Assembly: GCA_021498095.1 (NCBI GenBank) | Contig: JAIZWK010000001.1 | Coordinates: forward strand, 1,909,666-1,973,665 | Source of the DNA: Candidatus Harpocratesius repetitus | Lineage (GTDB): Archaea; Asgardarchaeota; Lokiarchaeia; Sigyniarchaeales; Promethearchaeaceae | Direction: 5' to 3' | Length of the DNA stretch: 64,000 nt | Shown: positions 1 to 9,483 of the stretch, in pieces | How the letters are laid out: each line of letters opens with the position of its first letter | How positions within the stretch are numbered: the stretch's first letter is position 1 | The notes under the pieces: model-generated | Told to the model about the DNA's origin: nothing | The model's database searches: none | What the model saw: the letters and a program-made list of their open reading frames with translations, nothing else | Position numbers and translations under genes: made by a program

Positions 1-262
1 GGTTTGCATCCTAAAAAGGATTGGATAATTTGATGATCGTTTATATTGTATTTCTGCAAGCTTTTTGATAACCATCGGGACATCGAGCTATTTTTATATT
101 CATTCATTATTAGTAAAGAAAATATTTTTAATGATTTCAATCTTTGGAAGAAGATTTACATTCGGTTGATGAATATTTTTGATTTCAATTTAAAATTGGA
201 ATAAATAATGATCACTTTTATAAATAGGAGTATTTAAATTTGTAAAACACAATATTGTAGAC

Positions 263-874
263 ATGGAAGCGCAACCGTCATCTAATTTAGGTAAAAGCGG
301 ATTGGAATTAGATAAACTTGATGAAGCTTTAAAATTAGTTCGTACAACTAAAACTAATATATCACATCTATTTAATGAACTTGAAAGAGTGATTTCTACG
401 ACTAAACTGGACATAATTGAATTACGGGAACAGCAAGAATATTTAGAAGAAGAAAAGATTCGATTACAAAAAAAAGCTCAAGATCAACAAAAAGCTATCT
501 CTGGTTTAACACAAGAACAGCATCAACTACTCGAAGAATATGCAAACGTCAAGCTTGAACTTGAAAAACTCACAAAATTAGCAAGTGGGGATGAAAATGT
601 GAGTATTCAAGACATGCGCGCCACTTTAGCCATATACACATCCTTATTCAGTGAAGTATATTCCACAGAAGCTCATTTTAAGATTTTACTATTGTTACAT
701 GGTGAATCAGGAGAAATGACTATAGAACAATTGAAAAACGCATCAGGTATTGGGGGGGCGATCATTCTTCGAGCTTGTCACGAACTACATAAAGCCAATT
801 TGATTCATTTTGATTTTGAAACAAAAACTGCTACTCTCGTTAATCGCCTATTTCCAGAACGTAAATCAAATTAA
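263..874 (+). CDS. Coiled-coil protein with C-terminal winged-helix-like region
   Basis: 203-aa ORF; heptad-rich N-terminal half (EQQEYLEEEKIRLQKKAQDQQKAISGL) followed by helix-turn-helix-like MTIEQLKNASGIGGAIILRACHELHKANLIHFD. Confidence 0.6.
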   Translation: MEAQPSSNLGKSGLELDKLDEALKLVRTTKTNISHLFNELERVISTTKLDIIELREQQEYLEEEKIRLQKKAQDQQKAISGLTQEQHQLLEEYANVKLELEKLTKLASGDENVSIQDMRATLAIYTSLFSEVYSTEAHFKILLLLHGESGEMTIEQLKNASGIGGAIILRACHELHKANLIHFDFETKTATLVNRLFPERKSN

Positions 875-934
875 GAAGATGAAAAATTATAACTTATCAA
901 AAAATTCAAAAAGAATAATTAATTTTATTATAAT

Positions 935-1041
935 GGGTCCGTAGTCTAGCTTGGATAGGGCGGCAGCCTTCGGAGCTGCATGTCAAGGGTTCAAATATTA
1001 AATTTTCTTTTAGAAAATTATTGAAAATCCCTCCGGGCCCA
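935..1041 (+). tRNA. tRNA-Arg (anticodon TCG) with probable ~32-nt intron in the T-loop; no encoded CCA
   Basis: Acceptor GGGTCCG/CGGGCCC pairs over 7 bp; anticodon arm GCAGC-CTTCGGA-GCTGC; T-arm GGG TTCAAAT interrupted before CCC by ATTAAATTTTCTTTTAGAAAATTATTGAAAAT (about 997-1028, boundary ambiguous by a base). Confidence 0.85.
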
Positions 1042-1128
1042 TTTTTATTTATTAGTTTTTTTTTGATATTTTTAATAAAAAAATAATTCCTTTTTTGTAA
1101 AAACCTATTTTTCCCATGATATGATGTT

Positions 1129-1191
1129 CTAGCAATTTTTTTTATCTTAATCAAATTTTATCTTTTGAGACAAAATTTTCGATAATACTTC
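1129..1191 (+). repeat. Dispersed repeat family A, copy 1
   Basis: TCTAGCAATTTTTTTTATCTTAATCAAATTTTATCTTTTGAGACAAAATTTTCGATAATACTTC closely matches 46496-46560. Confidence 0.75.
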
Positions 1192-1253
1192 TATTTGATA
1201 CAAACTTTTTTAATTTTAATTTACGGGTTTTAAATTGTCTTTGTCATAAATAC

Positions 1254-2597
1254 CTAATCATTTATTACCCATTTCCAAAAAGGTATTATCTGAATCTTTT
1301 TAGAAGATTTGAATTTTTTTTGAGTTTTGAGTTCTATTGGATGATTTTCTTCATCAAATGTAATGATTAGAAGTTCACAAGTAGGATATTGTTCTGAAAA
1401 TTTAACTAGAGAGCGGGTTTCACGGGAATATGTATTAGAATCTTTTAATGAATATGATACTTGCAATGCTTGAATTGGAATATTTCGTTCTGTGATTATA
1501 AAATCAATCTCCCAATCATTAGATGATCGCCAGAAATAAAGATGGATTATTGGATTGTTAGAAACACGTCTTTTCAATTCCAGAAAAACTTGATTTTCCA
1601 ATTGTTTAGTTGTTGAATCAATCAAAAATAGTTGTAAAAATCCTGTATCACTTAGATAGAATTTAGATATATTTGTTGAGCTTTGGTGCACTTTTGTAGA
1701 AAAACGTGGTAAGCTGTGAATAAAGGCTACATCTTCAAGCATACTGAAATATTCATAAAGCGTATTTTTATCAATTTTCACACCTTGAGAGCGAAATGTG
1801 TTATAAATTTTATTTACGCTTATGGATTTGCAAGAATTCCGAATTAGAAAATGGATTAAGTTTTTTATCATTTTTGTGTTTCGGATACGATATCTATCAA
1901 TTAAATCCCGATAAATGGTCAAATCAATGAGATCATGTAGAATTCTTGTTTTTACAAGAAAATCTGAATTGAGGACAACTTCAGGAAATCCTCCAAATTC
2001 TAAATATTCTTTGATTAACGTTAAAATCGTTGCCTTTTCTTTAGTTGAAAAATGGGTTAAATTTGGTGATATGTTCTTGAAAATAAGGAATTCTTTAAAA
2101 GAAAGTGTGGAAATGAATGTTGTTAAAGTTCTACCTCGTAGATGTGTGGAGATTTCTTTACTTAACAGTTTGGATGATGAACCTGTAATAAAGATGGGAA
2201 AAGCATAATCATCATGAAGTGCACGTAGAAATCGTTCCCAATACATAAGATTTTGAGGTTCATCAATGAAAAAATATAAAGTGCTTTGGAGTGTATTAGA
2301 AAAAAGTGACCAATAAATTTCTAAAAGGCTTTCCAAATCATCAAATTGAATGCTACTTAGAAGTGGATGTTCAAAATTAAGGTAAATGATCTGTTCTTTG
2401 GAAATATTATGCTTTTCAATCAATTCTTGCATTATTTGGAAAAAAAAGTATGTTTTACCTACTCGACGAGGTCCAATTAAAACTTGAATTCTTGTTGATG
2501 GTTGAAGAAGGATATTTGAATAGTCACGTGGGAAAATGGTAGGGAATCTTCTTTCAGAAAAATCTAAAAAATATTTCCTAATTTGTTCTGGATTCAT
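1254..2597 (-). CDS. AAA_14/DUF4143-type archaeal P-loop ATPase
   Basis: Walker A GPRRVGKT, Walker B-like FFIDEPQN, ITGSSSKLLSKEISTHLRGRTLTTFISTLSFKEFL typical of the family. Confidence 0.9.
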   Translation of the reverse strand: MNPEQIRKYFLDFSERRFPTIFPRDYSNILLQPSTRIQVLIGPRRVGKTYFFFQIMQELIEKHNISKEQIIYLNFEHPLLSSIQFDDLESLLEIYWSLFSNTLQSTLYFFIDEPQNLMYWERFLRALHDDYAFPIFITGSSSKLLSKEISTHLRGRTLTTFISTLSFKEFLIFKNISPNLTHFSTKEKATILTLIKEYLEFGGFPEVVLNSDFLVKTRILHDLIDLTIYRDLIDRYRIRNTKMIKNLIHFLIRNSCKSISVNKIYNTFRSQGVKIDKNTLYEYFSMLEDVAFIHSLPRFSTKVHQSSTNISKFYLSDTGFLQLFLIDSTTKQLENQVFLELKRRVSNNPIIHLYFWRSSNDWEIDFIITERNIPIQALQVSYSLKDSNTYSRETRSLVKFSEQYPTCELLIITFDEENHPIELKTQKKFKSSKKIQIIPFWKWVIND

Positions 2598-2631
2598 ACA
2601 GTATATAAAAAGAAATTATGATATTAAAATA

Positions 2632-2730
2632 TCTGTACATACCCAGAAAAAAAAAGAAAAAAAATCTGTACATACCCAGAAAAAAAATGATAAAATTTCT
2701 GTATAAGCCCAGAAAAAAAAATAGATAAAA
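2632..2730. repeat. Three imperfect direct repeats, 33-bp period, upstream of the ATPase gene
   Basis: TCTGTACATACCCAGAAAAAAAA / TCTGTACATACCCAGAAAAAAAA / TCTGTATAAGCCCAGAAAAAAAA starting at 2632, 2665, 2698. Confidence 0.85.
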
Positions 2731-2786
2731 AACGATCTCACATTTCTTATTTTATCAACTATTCATACAATTCATTCTGGGTTAAT

Positions 2787-3125
2787 TTAAAATGGATAAA
2801 ATAGATCTTCCAACCAAAACTTTGCAACAGTGCCTACCTTCTTAAGAATCAAATCTGACTCAATTTTTCCCCCAAGAGTTCGTTGGAACATTTTTACAAT
2901 TTTATGAAGTTCATCATGCTTATCTCTATCTGAAACATGGAATAAAGCGGATATTTCTTTATGATTTTTTTCTTCCCATTCGTTAAGTATCCGTTCACAA
3001 GATTTTCGGATGGATTTTGGATCGATTTCTGTGATATCGCTAATTCTTTTTACCATTTTTGCAAATTTTTCTACTTGGGTGGATTTGCTGATAAATAAAT
3101 TTTTCATTATGCTATTTTCCTCCAT
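2787..3125 (-). CDS. Hypothetical small helical protein
   Basis: 112-aa ORF, no recognised motif. Confidence 0.5.
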   Translation of the reverse strand: MEENSIMKNLFISKSTQVEKFAKMVKRISDITEIDPKSIRKSCERILNEWEEKNHKEISALFHVSDRDKHDELHKIVKMFQRTLGGKIESDLILKKVGTVAKFWLEDLFYPF

Positions 3126-3299
3126 TGATGTTGATTATTATTGATGAATATTTTAATCGAGATGAAATGTATAAAGGTTTGTATGGGTGGAAGTGAGAAG
3201 TATAAAAAAAATAATAAAGCAAAAAGAATGAAAAATAAGAATCTTAAGAAAGTAGCTTATGGAGATTGTGAATAAAATGGATATGATCTTTTTAAAGTA

Positions 3300-4685
3300 T
3301 TGCTTACTTATTTGGCAATTATGAGTCTTCATCAATTATCATTACGAGATAAAAGAAAATTTTTTGTTGTAATACTAAGTATTTTTGCTCTATTTCCTGT
3401 TTCTATGCTAAATGTTTCTGCTTATACTACGATTTCTAACAGTGTTATTCAACAAGATGATTGGAAAGTAAAAAAAGGAATGGAATTAAAATACACACTT
3501 AATATTCAAAAATCAGACCTGAACTCTTCATTTTTTAATAGTATTGTCAATGAATATCAGTATGAAAATTTGAGTAAAAATTTCTGGGGAACACCTCAAA
3601 TTACAGTCAGAATTGATGAAATTCCATTAAATATGAGTTTTAGGGATATATGTTTCCAAATTCTCCAACTATCTGGCCCTATTCCCGTTTCTCAGCAAAT
3701 TGATGATAATTGGAATCAAAAATCAAATATAATCCTCCCCTTTGTTATTCCTATAAATTACTGGGATCATTTAACAGATGAATTCAAATCTTTACCTAAT
3801 GTAATGGATGTAGACCAAAGTTATTCTTCATATACAGGTGAATATAGCTACAGTATCCATCAAGCTAGTATGTTAGATGGAAAAATTACTCATTTCTACT
3901 ATTATCCAACATGGCAAGATGATGACGGAGTTTTACAAGCTATTACGATTGAGTTAGTGAATCATTATCAGCATGATCAAATAGAATTTGTATTATCAGG
4001 TCAAACTAACTTTGTTTCTCCTAATAACACTGTTGTTATAATTATTTATGGGATATTAGCTATTATTATCATTTTAGGATTACAGTTTTATCAAAAAAAA
4101 CGATTGAAAGAAAAAAGAATCATAATTGAGCAAGAAACTAAATTGGAAAAAGAACATGGGATAACACATGAGCGTCGAGGTGAATTAGAACATCTACTCC
4201 AGAATCTATCTGTTTTTAAACAGAAACATACTAAACGATGGACTATTTCAAATTTAATCTCTCTTGGAATTGTGATTGGGGCTATTAAAATACTTGAAAA
4301 CATTAATCCAAGTGCAAATGATGAAGTGCCAATTATATTGACAATCTCAGGTGGAATATTTATTGCAGGTATATTAGTTTCTTGGCTTTCGATTCCATTA
4401 TTTCAATTTGGGAAAAGATTATTTCCATTAGATAGCCAAAAACAAGGAAAAATGATCGATCCAAGCCCATTGCTCGTCGTTATTGGAACAATTGCTGTAA
4501 TTTTAGGTGTCTCTAGTCTTCAAAGTTTAGAAACCATTTCTTCTTTGCAAGGAAAATTAGTGATTGCTGGTGAATCATTATTATTAATAGGCATTGTGTT
4601 GGTATTTTTCTCTCTACTTAATCCTTGGCATCGGTTCAAAATATTTGAAGAAGAAATTAAACATCAATTGACTAATGCATTGTAA
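3300..4685 (+). CDS. Membrane protein with N-terminal signal/TM and several C-terminal TM helices
   Basis: 461-aa ORF; hydrophobic segments VVILSIFALFPVSMLNVSAY, VVIIIYGILAIIIILGL, LLVVIGTIAVILGV, LVIAGESLLLIGIVLVFFSLL; true start may be internal Met. Confidence 0.65.
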   Translation: MLTYLAIMSLHQLSLRDKRKFFVVILSIFALFPVSMLNVSAYTTISNSVIQQDDWKVKKGMELKYTLNIQKSDLNSSFFNSIVNEYQYENLSKNFWGTPQITVRIDEIPLNMSFRDICFQILQLSGPIPVSQQIDDNWNQKSNIILPFVIPINYWDHLTDEFKSLPNVMDVDQSYSSYTGEYSYSIHQASMLDGKITHFYYYPTWQDDDGVLQAITIELVNHYQHDQIEFVLSGQTNFVSPNNTVVIIIYGILAIIIILGLQFYQKKRLKEKRIIIEQETKLEKEHGITHERRGELEHLLQNLSVFKQKHTKRWTISNLISLGIVIGAIKILENINPSANDEVPIILTISGGIFIAGILVSWLSIPLFQFGKRLFPLDSQKQGKMIDPSPLLVVIGTIAVILGVSSLQSLETISSLQGKLVIAGESLLLIGIVLVFFSLLNPWHRFKIFEEEIKHQLTNAL

Positions 4686-4743
4686 AAAAAATGAATTTTC
4701 CATAAATTTCATAGATATCAAAAAAATAAGGAGATAAAAACAT

Positions 4744-5403
4744 TTGGAAGAAGAATTATATTTGTTAAAACTAAAGGATGTTAAAATGGCTGGAGATCGT
4801 TTAGCTGAAATATTCTTCGAAGATCCTACGAGCATCTATGGATTACCTGATATCAATAAACGCCAAGACAAATTAAGGTATGCATTTCGATCAATTGCCC
4901 ATGTTTGTTTAAAATATGGCTCGTTATATGCAACATCACCTGATCTTGAAGGATTAATTGGATTTCTAAATGTATCTAATTACAATCAATTTGAACGACG
5001 ATTTATTCTCAGTAGTATAAAAAAAGGTATATTTAGAATGGGACTTGGGACAATTCACCGCCTCAGTCTTTTTGGGAAAGAAATAAAAAGAAATCATATA
5101 CTCTATAAATTAAAGTCAATAAAACTAATTACAAACCAATCAAAAACTGCAAAAATTTTTCATCCATATATCTATCTAATGGTAATTGGTGTTCAAAAAG
5201 ATCATCGAGGTAAAGGTATCGGAACTAAAATGCTTAGATTTGTTATTGATGAAAGTGAAAATCAGCAGCTTCCCATTTTTTTGGAAACTGAGTTGGAGCA
5301 AAATGTTCGCTTTTATGAAAAAAATGGTTTTAATATTGTAGAACAAGTAAATGTTAAGAAAGCAGGAGTGACTATATGGTTTATGAGCAGAGAATTAAGT
5401 TAA
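4744..5403 (+). CDS. GNAT-family N-acetyltransferase
   Basis: Acetyl-CoA loop motif VQKDHRGKGIGTKMLRFVI and LETELEQNVRFYEKNGFNIVEQ; TTG start. Confidence 0.85.
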   Translation: MEEELYLLKLKDVKMAGDRLAEIFFEDPTSIYGLPDINKRQDKLRYAFRSIAHVCLKYGSLYATSPDLEGLIGFLNVSNYNQFERRFILSSIKKGIFRMGLGTIHRLSLFGKEIKRNHILYKLKSIKLITNQSKTAKIFHPYIYLMVIGVQKDHRGKGIGTKMLRFVIDESENQQLPIFLETELEQNVRFYEKNGFNIVEQVNVKKAGVTIWFMSRELS

Positions 5404-5474
5404 AATAATAAAATAGTTGGATTTTGTAAATAAGATGAAAAAAAAGGAAAAAAAAAACTTCTAATTAGTATGTT

Positions 5475-6968
5475 TTAGTATATATGTTCCATTAATTGAA
5501 ACCAACCCGCTGATGTTGCCCAAGGAACGTGTGTACTACTATAGGCAACAGGGAACCAATAACCAGAAGATTTAGGACAATAAATACTCAATCCATGACA
5601 ATAATCATAACTTGTTTGCCAATTTGTTTTACTTGTATGACAAATAACTTGATTTAGTATATCTATTATATTTTGAGCTTGGATTCGAATATAACTCGAA
5701 TATGGATGAGTTGCACACATTTCTAGAAAATCTATAACATCATATATTTGATCATCGGAACATTCTAGCATAACATGTTTTCCTCTATCATCAGGCATAT
5801 TTTGAAGAGAATTAATAAATGTTCTCGTTATCTCATCAAACATGAGCCCTCCTGTTCTCATTTCACTGCACATAGCGCTAAATTTTGATGTAAGATCAGA
5901 CCATTTAGTTAAATCACACGTTACTAAAATTTGGACTTTTGATGTCTTCAGTTCAATATAATTAACAATTTCATCACAAATGCTATTTGCTAATGTTTTA
6001 GGTGTCTGAAAGAGACTATTTTTTAGTAATTCTAAAACTCCAACGATATTTGATTGACTATCATAAAATACAAGAGGATGCGCATAACCGTCATTAGATG
6101 AGGTACCTGAAAGCATAAATTCAGTTCCAACATAATAATCCACTTTACCTGCCAAACCTCCAACAAATTCGATTGCCCCCGCAAAACAATTCCCTGCAAC
6201 AAGAATATCAATATTTTTTCCAGAAAAAGCTGTTGCTAATTCTCCAGCTGTTAGTAAATTCTGTTCTCTTTCATGTAAGCCATAAAAATCTTCTACTTTA
6301 TCTACTCCAGTTGGCATTATTCCTCCAGGAGAATTTGGAAATTGCTCTTTTGAGAATTGACTATGGCCATGTCCTGTAAAGCAAAAAACATAATTATTCG
6401 CAGGACAGTCTTCTTGACTATCATCAATAAAGCTTTCTAAAGTATCTGCAGAAGACATAAAGTTTGCAATAATTGTTGGTTCTTTATTCTCAATTATAAT
6501 GTCCCCATTTATGATCTTAATGAATTTACTATGTTGATCTATAAAAGAGTATTCAGTCGATTGTCTATAGTTATCAACCATCATAGTAATATAGACATTA
6601 TTCCAAAAAGTGGAAAGATCAGATAATTCACAAAAATTCATAATTTGTTGATAAATCTCATTTAAAGCAGTTTTTGTAAATGAAATTCTCTCAAGTTGCA
6701 AATCTACGTATTCTTCAGCTGAACAATACCACATAACAGTCCATTGTTTAGTTCGCGGATTTGGAATATCCCTATTATATGGATAAGGATCATTTGAGTC
6801 AATTACACCGTCTCCATCTGAATCAATAGGTTCAGGAGGAGGTGGAAAGAAAAAGAGTGCTGCCTTAACTGTACTTGGAAAAATAGTCATTAATAGACAC
6901 AAACCTATTAATATCTTAATTGTGCTCTTTGCTAACTTATAACTTTTCATAATTATTTCACTTTTCAT
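5475..6968 (-). CDS. Secreted clostripain-type (C11) cysteine peptidase with Ca-binding DxDGDGV motif
   Basis: Signal/TM N-terminus; DSDGDGVIDSNDPYPYNRD; catalytic-type FCFTGHGH and VAGNCFAGAIEF; WTVMWYCSAE start of C11 domain. Confidence 0.85.
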   Translation of the reverse strand: MKSEIIMKSYKLAKSTIKILIGLCLLMTIFPSTVKAALFFFPPPPEPIDSDGDGVIDSNDPYPYNRDIPNPRTKQWTVMWYCSAEEYVDLQLERISFTKTALNEIYQQIMNFCELSDLSTFWNNVYITMMVDNYRQSTEYSFIDQHSKFIKIINGDIIIENKEPTIIANFMSSADTLESFIDDSQEDCPANNYVFCFTGHGHSQFSKEQFPNSPGGIMPTGVDKVEDFYGLHEREQNLLTAGELATAFSGKNIDILVAGNCFAGAIEFVGGLAGKVDYYVGTEFMLSGTSSNDGYAHPLVFYDSQSNIVGVLELLKNSLFQTPKTLANSICDEIVNYIELKTSKVQILVTCDLTKWSDLTSKFSAMCSEMRTGGLMFDEITRTFINSLQNMPDDRGKHVMLECSDDQIYDVIDFLEMCATHPYSSYIRIQAQNIIDILNQVICHTSKTNWQTSYDYCHGLSIYCPKSSGYWFPVAYSSTHVPWATSAGWFQLMEHIY

Positions 6969-7137
6969 CTAGATTCTAATATCAAAACTTAAAAAAAAGA
7001 AAAACAAATTACTGAATTAAATAATTTGTTATTATCATAACAAAATATTTATCAAAACATATTTAAATCTTTTGAAAAAACAATATTTGTTATGAATAAG
7101 TTTTTATATATCAATCGTATTTCACTAAATAAGGGAT

Positions 7138-7563
7138 ATGGCTTCACTAGATGAACAAAATAATTTGCAATTTGATATTTCTATTTTAACTTTGTTTAAA
7201 TTAATTGACTATATTGAATTACTAGCAAATAACCCTGAAGGTCTTTCAAGAACAGAAATTCGTAAAATGCTTCCTATTTCTTCAACACCTGAAATGAATT
7301 GCACAGAAACTTTATTTAAAGCAGGGTTCATTGTAAATGCAAAAATATTGAAAGGTAAGAAATTTAAATTAACAAAGAAAGGAATAGATTTTTGGAAATT
7401 ACTTCAATCTCTTGATATTTTTATAAAAAAAAGCACTAATAAATCAACTGCCTCAAATGAAGAACTCCTAATTTTAAAAGATGCAAAACAAATTATGGAG
7501 AAATATATAAAAGCACTTGAAGAAAAGAATCATCAGATCAAAACTCTAAGTGATTTATTTTAA
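7138..7563 (+). CDS. Winged-helix DNA-binding protein
   Basis: LLANNPEGLSRTEIRKMLPISSTPEMNCTETLFKAGFIVNAKILKGKKFKLTKKGIDFW, wHTH plus wing pattern. Confidence 0.65.
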   Translation: MASLDEQNNLQFDISILTLFKLIDYIELLANNPEGLSRTEIRKMLPISSTPEMNCTETLFKAGFIVNAKILKGKKFKLTKKGIDFWKLLQSLDIFIKKSTNKSTASNEELLILKDAKQIMEKYIKALEEKNHQIKTLSDLF

Positions 7564-7612
7564 AAGAATGGTTAGATTTTTATACTTTCCAAATTACACT
7601 TAAGTCAATCCT

Positions 7613-8338
7613 ATGCAAATGATTCATATACTTGAATTGCTATTTTCAGTGATTTCAACTATTCTTGTGTTTACTTTTTCATGGATTACTTATCGGATGA
7701 ATAAATCTAAATGGTTGAATCGTTGTTTTGCACTTTATGGCTTATTTTTGGGAATTGGATTTATTTTTTATGGCATTTATCATTTAGCATTGCATTCTCC
7801 TTCCTTGATTATTATCGTTATGATTACCTCTCATATTATGTATAATATTGGATTTTCTTTTCTTTTTATTTCTGTATTTGTAGTTCAATATATTAAGATT
7901 TCCAACATTCCATTAAAAATATGGGCATTAATTTTTGGATCTTGCTTTATTTCTTGCATTGTTTATGTAATATTTCCCCCAATATTAAATAAAATAAAAT
8001 TTGAAGAATTGATTGTTGATACTATAACACCAGTTCCTGCATTTATTATAACGAATTTTTATAGAGTGTGTGTGATTTTTTATATTACAATTCGTTTTCA
8101 TCAATTCATCAAAATATCTCCCAATTTTTCTGCAAAGAGAAAGTTTATGTATTTTAAATATGGAAATTTCTTTTTTATTGGCGGATTAGCTTTAAATTTT
8201 ATTGGTGGAATATTAACATCGTTTTTTGAAATTGTTGGTTTGACGATGGTTGTGATTACATTTATTTATTACATTATTGGATTCAATCAAGATCAAAAAA
8301 TTAAGCAGATTTCCCAAAGTCCATTATTAACAAATTAA
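7613..8338 (+). CDS. Multi-pass membrane protein
   Basis: 241-aa ORF with about seven hydrophobic segments. Confidence 0.6.
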   Translation: MQMIHILELLFSVISTILVFTFSWITYRMNKSKWLNRCFALYGLFLGIGFIFYGIYHLALHSPSLIIIVMITSHIMYNIGFSFLFISVFVVQYIKISNIPLKIWALIFGSCFISCIVYVIFPPILNKIKFEELIVDTITPVPAFIITNFYRVCVIFYITIRFHQFIKISPNFSAKRKFMYFKYGNFFFIGGLALNFIGGILTSFFEIVGLTMVVITFIYYIIGFNQDQKIKQISQSPLLTN

Positions 8339-8404
8339 TGAATAAACTCGCTTTTTTTAAAAAAGAAAAGCAGAATAATGAAAACCAAAAAGAAAGAGTA
8401 AAGA

Positions 8405-9379
8405 TTATTTCCATGTATCATTAAATACTCTATAAAAATTACCAAATGCTATTTTCTCGAGATCTTGGCGGCTGTATCCATGTTCTAATAGATAATCATA
8501 AAATTTTGGCATCTTATCCACTGAATCAAGACATTTTGGTACATTTGTTCCATCATAATCGGTACCAATGCCCACTGTGCTTATATCCGTTAATTCTACA
8601 ATATGATCGAGATGCTTTAATATAACATCAAAACCTATATTTGGGTCGGTATGTGAAAAATCTTTTGGCGATACTTTAGGATCAAGAAATGCTGTGCCCC
8701 AATTCAAACCAATCACACCGTGGTGTTCATGAATGGCAATAATCTGTTCATCAGTTAAGTTTCTGCCGATATTACATATTGATCTGGCATTTGAGTGAGA
8801 TGCCATTACTGGTTTCTCGATAATTTCCATTACATCCCAAAAAGATCGGTCATTTAGGTGAGATACATCAACTGTAATTCCCAACTTTTGAGCTTCACGG
8901 ATAAAGTCACGTCCTTCAGCAGTTAACCCTCGATCAAGTTGAGGAGACCTAAAAAGAAAACCAGTTCCGAATTGATTCACATTTGCCCATGTAATTCCTG
9001 TAGAACGCAAACCTAAACGATAAGCTAAGCGTAAAGTCTTTAATTCTGAATCAAAACCTCCAGCACCTTCCGTATGTAAAATTGCCCCTATTGAATTTGA
9101 TTTTTTAACTTTATCAAAATCATCAATTTGTTTTATATGAATTAGGTGATTGTTTGGATTATCAATTTTTTGAAACCATTCGTCCATTCCAGATAAGATA
9201 TGATAAGGTGCTGCTGCTGGATAGATGGCAAATAGAGCAAATCGGAGATTGTTGCGATACATTCTTGGATAATCGCATATTCCTTTTTTTGATTCAGTTG
9301 CAAATGTTCTCCATTGATGTTTCAAAGCCATAAATGTATCAATATGACCTAAAATAGTCAGAGGATATGATTTTTCCAT
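8405..9379 (-). CDS. Membrane (renal) dipeptidase family, peptidase M19
   Basis: GAILHTEGAGGF, GITVDVSHLNDRSFWDVMEIIEKPVMASHSNARSICNIGRNLTDEQI, GVIGLNWGTAF, VGIGTDYDGT. Confidence 0.92.
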   Translation of the reverse strand: MEKSYPLTILGHIDTFMALKHQWRTFATESKKGICDYPRMYRNNLRFALFAIYPAAAPYHILSGMDEWFQKIDNPNNHLIHIKQIDDFDKVKKSNSIGAILHTEGAGGFDSELKTLRLAYRLGLRSTGITWANVNQFGTGFLFRSPQLDRGLTAEGRDFIREAQKLGITVDVSHLNDRSFWDVMEIIEKPVMASHSNARSICNIGRNLTDEQIIAIHEHHGVIGLNWGTAFLDPKVSPKDFSHTDPNIGFDVILKHLDHIVELTDISTVGIGTDYDGTNVPKCLDSVDKMPKFYDYLLEHGYSRQDLEKIAFGNFYRVFNDTWK

Positions 9380-9483
9380 AATTTTTTATCACTAGTTGAT
9401 GAAAAAACGTATTACTCAAAAAGATTTTGATTAATCATTATTAACTCTTGCATTCTTTGATTTATTTATTTTAATATTCTTTT

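Noticed and set aside
1-33. Possible C-terminal tail of an upstream plus-strand CDS (GLHPKKDWII*)
   Set aside because: Only ten codons, no independent support; cannot be distinguished from chance.
906-1154. Minus-strand 82-aa ORF
   Set aside because: Lies antisense across the tRNA and repeat A copy 1; low-complexity Lys/Ile/Asn content.
3153-3335. 60-aa minus-strand ORF
   Set aside because: Low-complexity hydrophobic translation of A/T-rich intergenic DNA overlapping the next gene start.
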